Source: JANWHZ01 sp035545555
GTDB taxonomy: Bacteria > Patescibacteriota > Saccharimonadia > Saccharimonadales > UBA4665
DNA: 23,830 bases
Assembly (NCBI GenBank): GCA_035545555.1
Contig: DASZYD010000010.1
Coordinates: forward strand, 1-23,830
Direction of reading: 5' to 3'
Shown: piece after piece, positions 22,301 to 23,830 of the stretch
Position numbering within the stretch: the stretch's first letter is position 1
How the letters are laid out: every line of letters starts with the position of its first letter
Program-made: the position numbers and the translations under genes
Notes under the pieces: model-generated
The model's input: only the letters and a program-made list of their open reading frames with translations
What the model was told of the DNA's origin: nothing
Databases searched by the model: none

Positions 22301-23830
22301 CTCGTGTCCGATACGCGTATGGCCCATGGAGTTGTTGCATGGCAGAACGCACTGTATGAGTTTGGCGGCTGTGCGGCCCAAGATGCGACTACTGGCGCCT
22401 GCACTGGCCCTCTTGCTACAGACATGTGCAGTGCGAATGAGAACAACGAATGCACGATAGACCAAGACGGTGACGCCTCGACTGTTGATACTTCAGTGGC
22501 GAGCGGGACCGCGCCCTGCTCTGGCGCTAATCCTTATAACTGTAACTTACCACCGGCTGGCACCGGCAGTGGCCAAGGGGGCCAGATGCTCAGCGATGCA
22601 GCTATTATGAATGGGTACCTATACGTAATCGGCGGTTGCAGCGTTTATCAGTGTACCAGCACGTCCGGCAACACTTCCTATGCCTCGATTGCCAGCAATG
22701 GTACCCTCACAGCACCGACAAACTGTACCGCAGATGGCAATACGCTCGTAGGAGCATGGTGTGTGGACAGCACACATACGGTCAGCGGTGGCATTGCGGC
22801 ATCTGGCACGGCCGTGTTCGGCGGATACATATATTTGGTCGGCGGGTTGAACGGCAGTGCGAACGTCGGCAACATCTACCACATCAGCGTCAACGCGGAC
22901 GGCAGCCTCTCGAGCAGTGGCTGGGTATCGCAAACGTTCTCCAGCACCGGCCTGGGCAGTGGTACTGGCGGATATACGTCTGATTCATATCTGTATGCAT
23001 ACGCTCGCGCGAATCCGTCACAAGCAGGCAGTCTGCCAGGCAACCTCTATGCCTTTGGCGGCTGTACTGCCAGCAGCAACGATGGCTGTACAGCCTACAG
23101 TGGTAATGTCTATAAGTGTTCTATCACCACGACCGGATCGATCGACACCACCGGCACCGGTCATAGCCCTTGCACCACCACTGCCCAACTACAGATTGGC
23201 ACCATTCCCGGTGACACGGCCGCAGGCCTTGGTATCATGGCCGGTACTGTCTATGCCAATTATATTTATCTGATTGGCGGTGTGTCGCCGAACCAAGTCG
23301 ACCTCACTACCGTCCGCTATGCTAGGTTCGATAATAACAATAACGTAGTTGCCGTCAGCGGCACTGCCTGGGTGCAGTCACCGGTGCAGACACATATAGG
23401 CCGGCGGCGCGGCGCGGCGTTTGGATACAATGGGTATCTCTATGTTGTCGGCGGCTATGATGCGGGCAGCGGCGTACTCGACGACATCGAGTTCGCCAAG
23501 ATCAATGTGAGTGACGGCAGCCTGGCGGATGAGTCTGGCGGCAGCAATCTTTTCAACATTTCTTCGGTGACTATCGGCCAACGGTGGGGGCTGAGCGTAC
23601 CGACCTCTAACTCCTATGCGTATGTTATTGGCGGCTGCGATGATGGCGATAGCCCGACCTGTAATTCTGGCGGTCTGCAGCCTGTAGTGCAAACATTCCA
23701 GATATATAATAACGACAGTGGCTCACCCGCAGCCTATGGCAGTAGTGCCAATCTATTTGCGACGGATCGCATGGGCGCCAGTGCCGCGGTCTACAATGGG
23801 TATCTTTATGTGGCCGGCGGTTGCATCAGT
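19313..23830 (+). CDS. Giant membrane-anchored kelch-propeller surface protein with glycine-rich insertion (3' end outside window)
   Basis: The frame opened by ATG 19313 has no stop to the end of the window (1506 codons), so the gene is incomplete. Residues 1-72 are an Arg/Pro-rich cytoplasmic tail, and about 73-93 a membrane anchor (IRGAIAVGAAILIISEVVAV). Residues about 94-385 are a beta-rich extracellular stalk including LLFRIPAPKIKEAG and FPLSIDPSIYVTT. From about 390 there are kelch-type repeats with a recurring NGYLYVVGG-like strand. I count at least 13 (for example near nt 20480, 21555, 21780, 21970, 22160, 22340, 22610, 22820, 23045, 23255, 23430, 23615 and 23795), enough for two propellers. 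A Gly-rich block of about 260 residues interrupts the first repeat. TTG codons at 19292 and 19301 are alternative starts. Adhesion is the likely role. Confidence 0.85.
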   Translation, partial: MDDIRQSRPVRRVPLQPIDQRRPAAPLQDHAPSKRTLTVRIRLRRPTWPRQLHTVASRLATHMPWLRDVRIRGAIAVGAAILIISEVVAVVQPFLVQHTYALGAAGALLSPIDQYMAGELRYNAAQQVFDFNDSYTPPTTGMLGATGTQVTATASTDPSKGLTLTDPVHQISLTMVPQFGLASGAQDGNRIIYPLTNNTGWAVYTMHGIGTKEDLLLTSAPSNQLVFTYRISLGDSLAARIEPDGSIGIYGDTLLSGTVATSTSKDASLLQKARVNVPKTTLLFRIPAPKIKEAGTSTSGVKAAYHLDGDMLNINVSGLASATFPLSIDPSIYVTTAQQFMNGNNETNIDFDVADALIEKGPTTGARFDSWTTTTSLPTAAYGAGTVAAGGFVYAVGGQAFNGQIFSAAGTGTYTVPTGVTTVTIKAWGGGGGGGAGNGSTGTGGNGGGGGFAQADVTVTPGEALGVTVGSGGSGGGASSNGGDGGGYSAVQRSGTFLVQAGGGGGGGGGRSTASGGNGGPGGCSTSGTSCTGNAGTGGAGGGGSTSGGTAGAAGTGGTAGAAGAANAGGDAGGSSTNCNTSVTNQHGGAGGFGSGGKRGTAGSCEGGGGGGGGRFGGGGGGSASASGTRTGGGGGGGSDLVTGTNTTQTIGSGTTPGNSADGYRNGAGQGGGGTTAASGVGGSAGLVAIIVTGSSSVNTASINWEQFNPTDGTLESPNPGTGGCSGWCTSSTYNLPAARSNFSLVAYNGFLYALGGEDSSCTAGNGTGDGGICKTVYIAKLGANGEPQLWSPTSTDTTTWTYWYRDADLSSPRSMEGAVAYNNRLYLLGGKTSTSGTKSVVTTVEEADITGSGKLTSWTTTGMVTLRDPSNNANALARYGFGTQVYNGHIYVIGGASSIGGAPMNSAQYITLKPDGTMTGSWLTTSSITNFSGAAEGKLTEGGNFTAVWGAYIYLAGGCTAVNASGYCTAVAADTQLASINADGSLDQWNTIDPSLVSDTRMAHGVVAWQNALYEFGGCAAQDATTGACTGPLATDMCSANENNECTIDQDGDASTVDTSVASGTAPCSGANPYNCNLPPAGTGSGQGGQMLSDAAIMNGYLYVIGGCSVYQCTSTSGNTSYASIASNGTLTAPTNCTADGNTLVGAWCVDSTHTVSGGIAASGTAVFGGYIYLVGGLNGSANVGNIYHISVNADGSLSSSGWVSQTFSSTGLGSGTGGYTSDSYLYAYARANPSQAGSLPGNLYAFGGCTASSNDGCTAYSGNVYKCSITTTGSIDTTGTGHSPCTTTAQLQIGTIPGDTAAGLGIMAGTVYANYIYLIGGVSPNQVDLTTVRYARFDNNNNVVAVSGTAWVQSPVQTHIGRRRGAAFGYNGYLYVVGGYDAGSGVLDDIEFAKINVSDGSLADESGGSNLFNISSVTIGQRWGLSVPTSNSYAYVIGGCDDGDSPTCNSGGLQPVVQTFQIYNNDSGSPAAYGSSANLFATDRMGASAAVYNGYLYVAGGCIS
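20583..21404 (+). repeat. Glycine-rich (polyglycine) domain within the kelch protein
   Basis: Coding bases for about residues 424-697 of the giant protein. The block begins TIKAWGGGGGGGAG, includes FAQADVTVTPGEALGVTVGS and the strand TFLVQAGGGG, and ends LVAIIVTGSSSV. Between these strands are many runs of Gly with Ser, Thr, Ala and Asn. The pattern is that of glycine-rich domains of phage tail-tip adhesins, where Gly runs form packed polyglycine helices; that parallel is from memory. The DNA is GGN-rich but not a simple tandem repeat. Confidence 0.7.

Noticed and set aside
8411..23830. Prophage, because of fibre and polyglycine modules
   Set aside because: There is no capsid, terminase, integrase, portal or tail gene; the proteins have signal peptides or membrane anchors, as expected of cellular surface proteins.

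Overview
The window looks like a chromosomal segment of a Patescibacteria/CPR bacterium, most likely a Saccharibacteria (TM7)-type organism. The clues are a compact layout, a bacterial type A RNase P RNA, UGA used as a stop (ends of atpA, atpH and atpC), and large secreted proteins of the fibre, kelch and PKD kinds typical of this group. UGA as stop argues against the Absconditabacteria/Gracilibacteria, which read it as glycine. The lineage is inferred from style and protein flavour; no database was searched.

Left edge (1-2190): a translation block with the 3' end of infC, then rpmI and rplT. It ends in a perfect hairpin terminator shared with rnpB, which runs the other way. rnpB is followed upstream by a minus-strand gene that fuses an ASCH domain to RNase HI.

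Centre (2260-8358): a tightly coupled seven-gene operon for an F1-type ATPase: b-like, delta, alpha, gamma, beta and a short epsilon. Its first gene is neither subunit a nor a normal subunit c. It encodes a signal peptide, an extracellular domain and a C-terminal two-helix hairpin with a c-like GRNP loop but no ion-binding carboxylate. No subunit a gene is present. This recalls the mycoplasma F1-like-X0 ATPases, in which an F1 motor is coupled to non-canonical membrane and surface proteins. I regard it as the most interesting system in the window: a possible ATP-driven machine with a surface-exposed membrane part. Its function is inference.

Right part (8411-23830): about 15 kb of surface proteins. 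In order they are a membrane-anchored fibre on the minus strand; three paralogous secreted beta-rich proteins with a shared C-terminus; a DUF916-like membrane protein that follows the third by one base (a layout like the WxL/WxL-interacting-protein loci of Firmicutes); a PKD-domain membrane protein; a 1390-residue fibre-like protein; and the first 1506 residues of a giant membrane-anchored kelch-propeller protein carrying a glycine-rich insertion, which runs off the right edge. Several of these genes have recognisable promoters placed so that the message would start at, or a few bases before, the start codon, whereas the ATPase and ribosomal genes mostly use Shine-Dalgarno sites. The neighbourhood is therefore a surface-adhesion island next to an unusual F1 motor.
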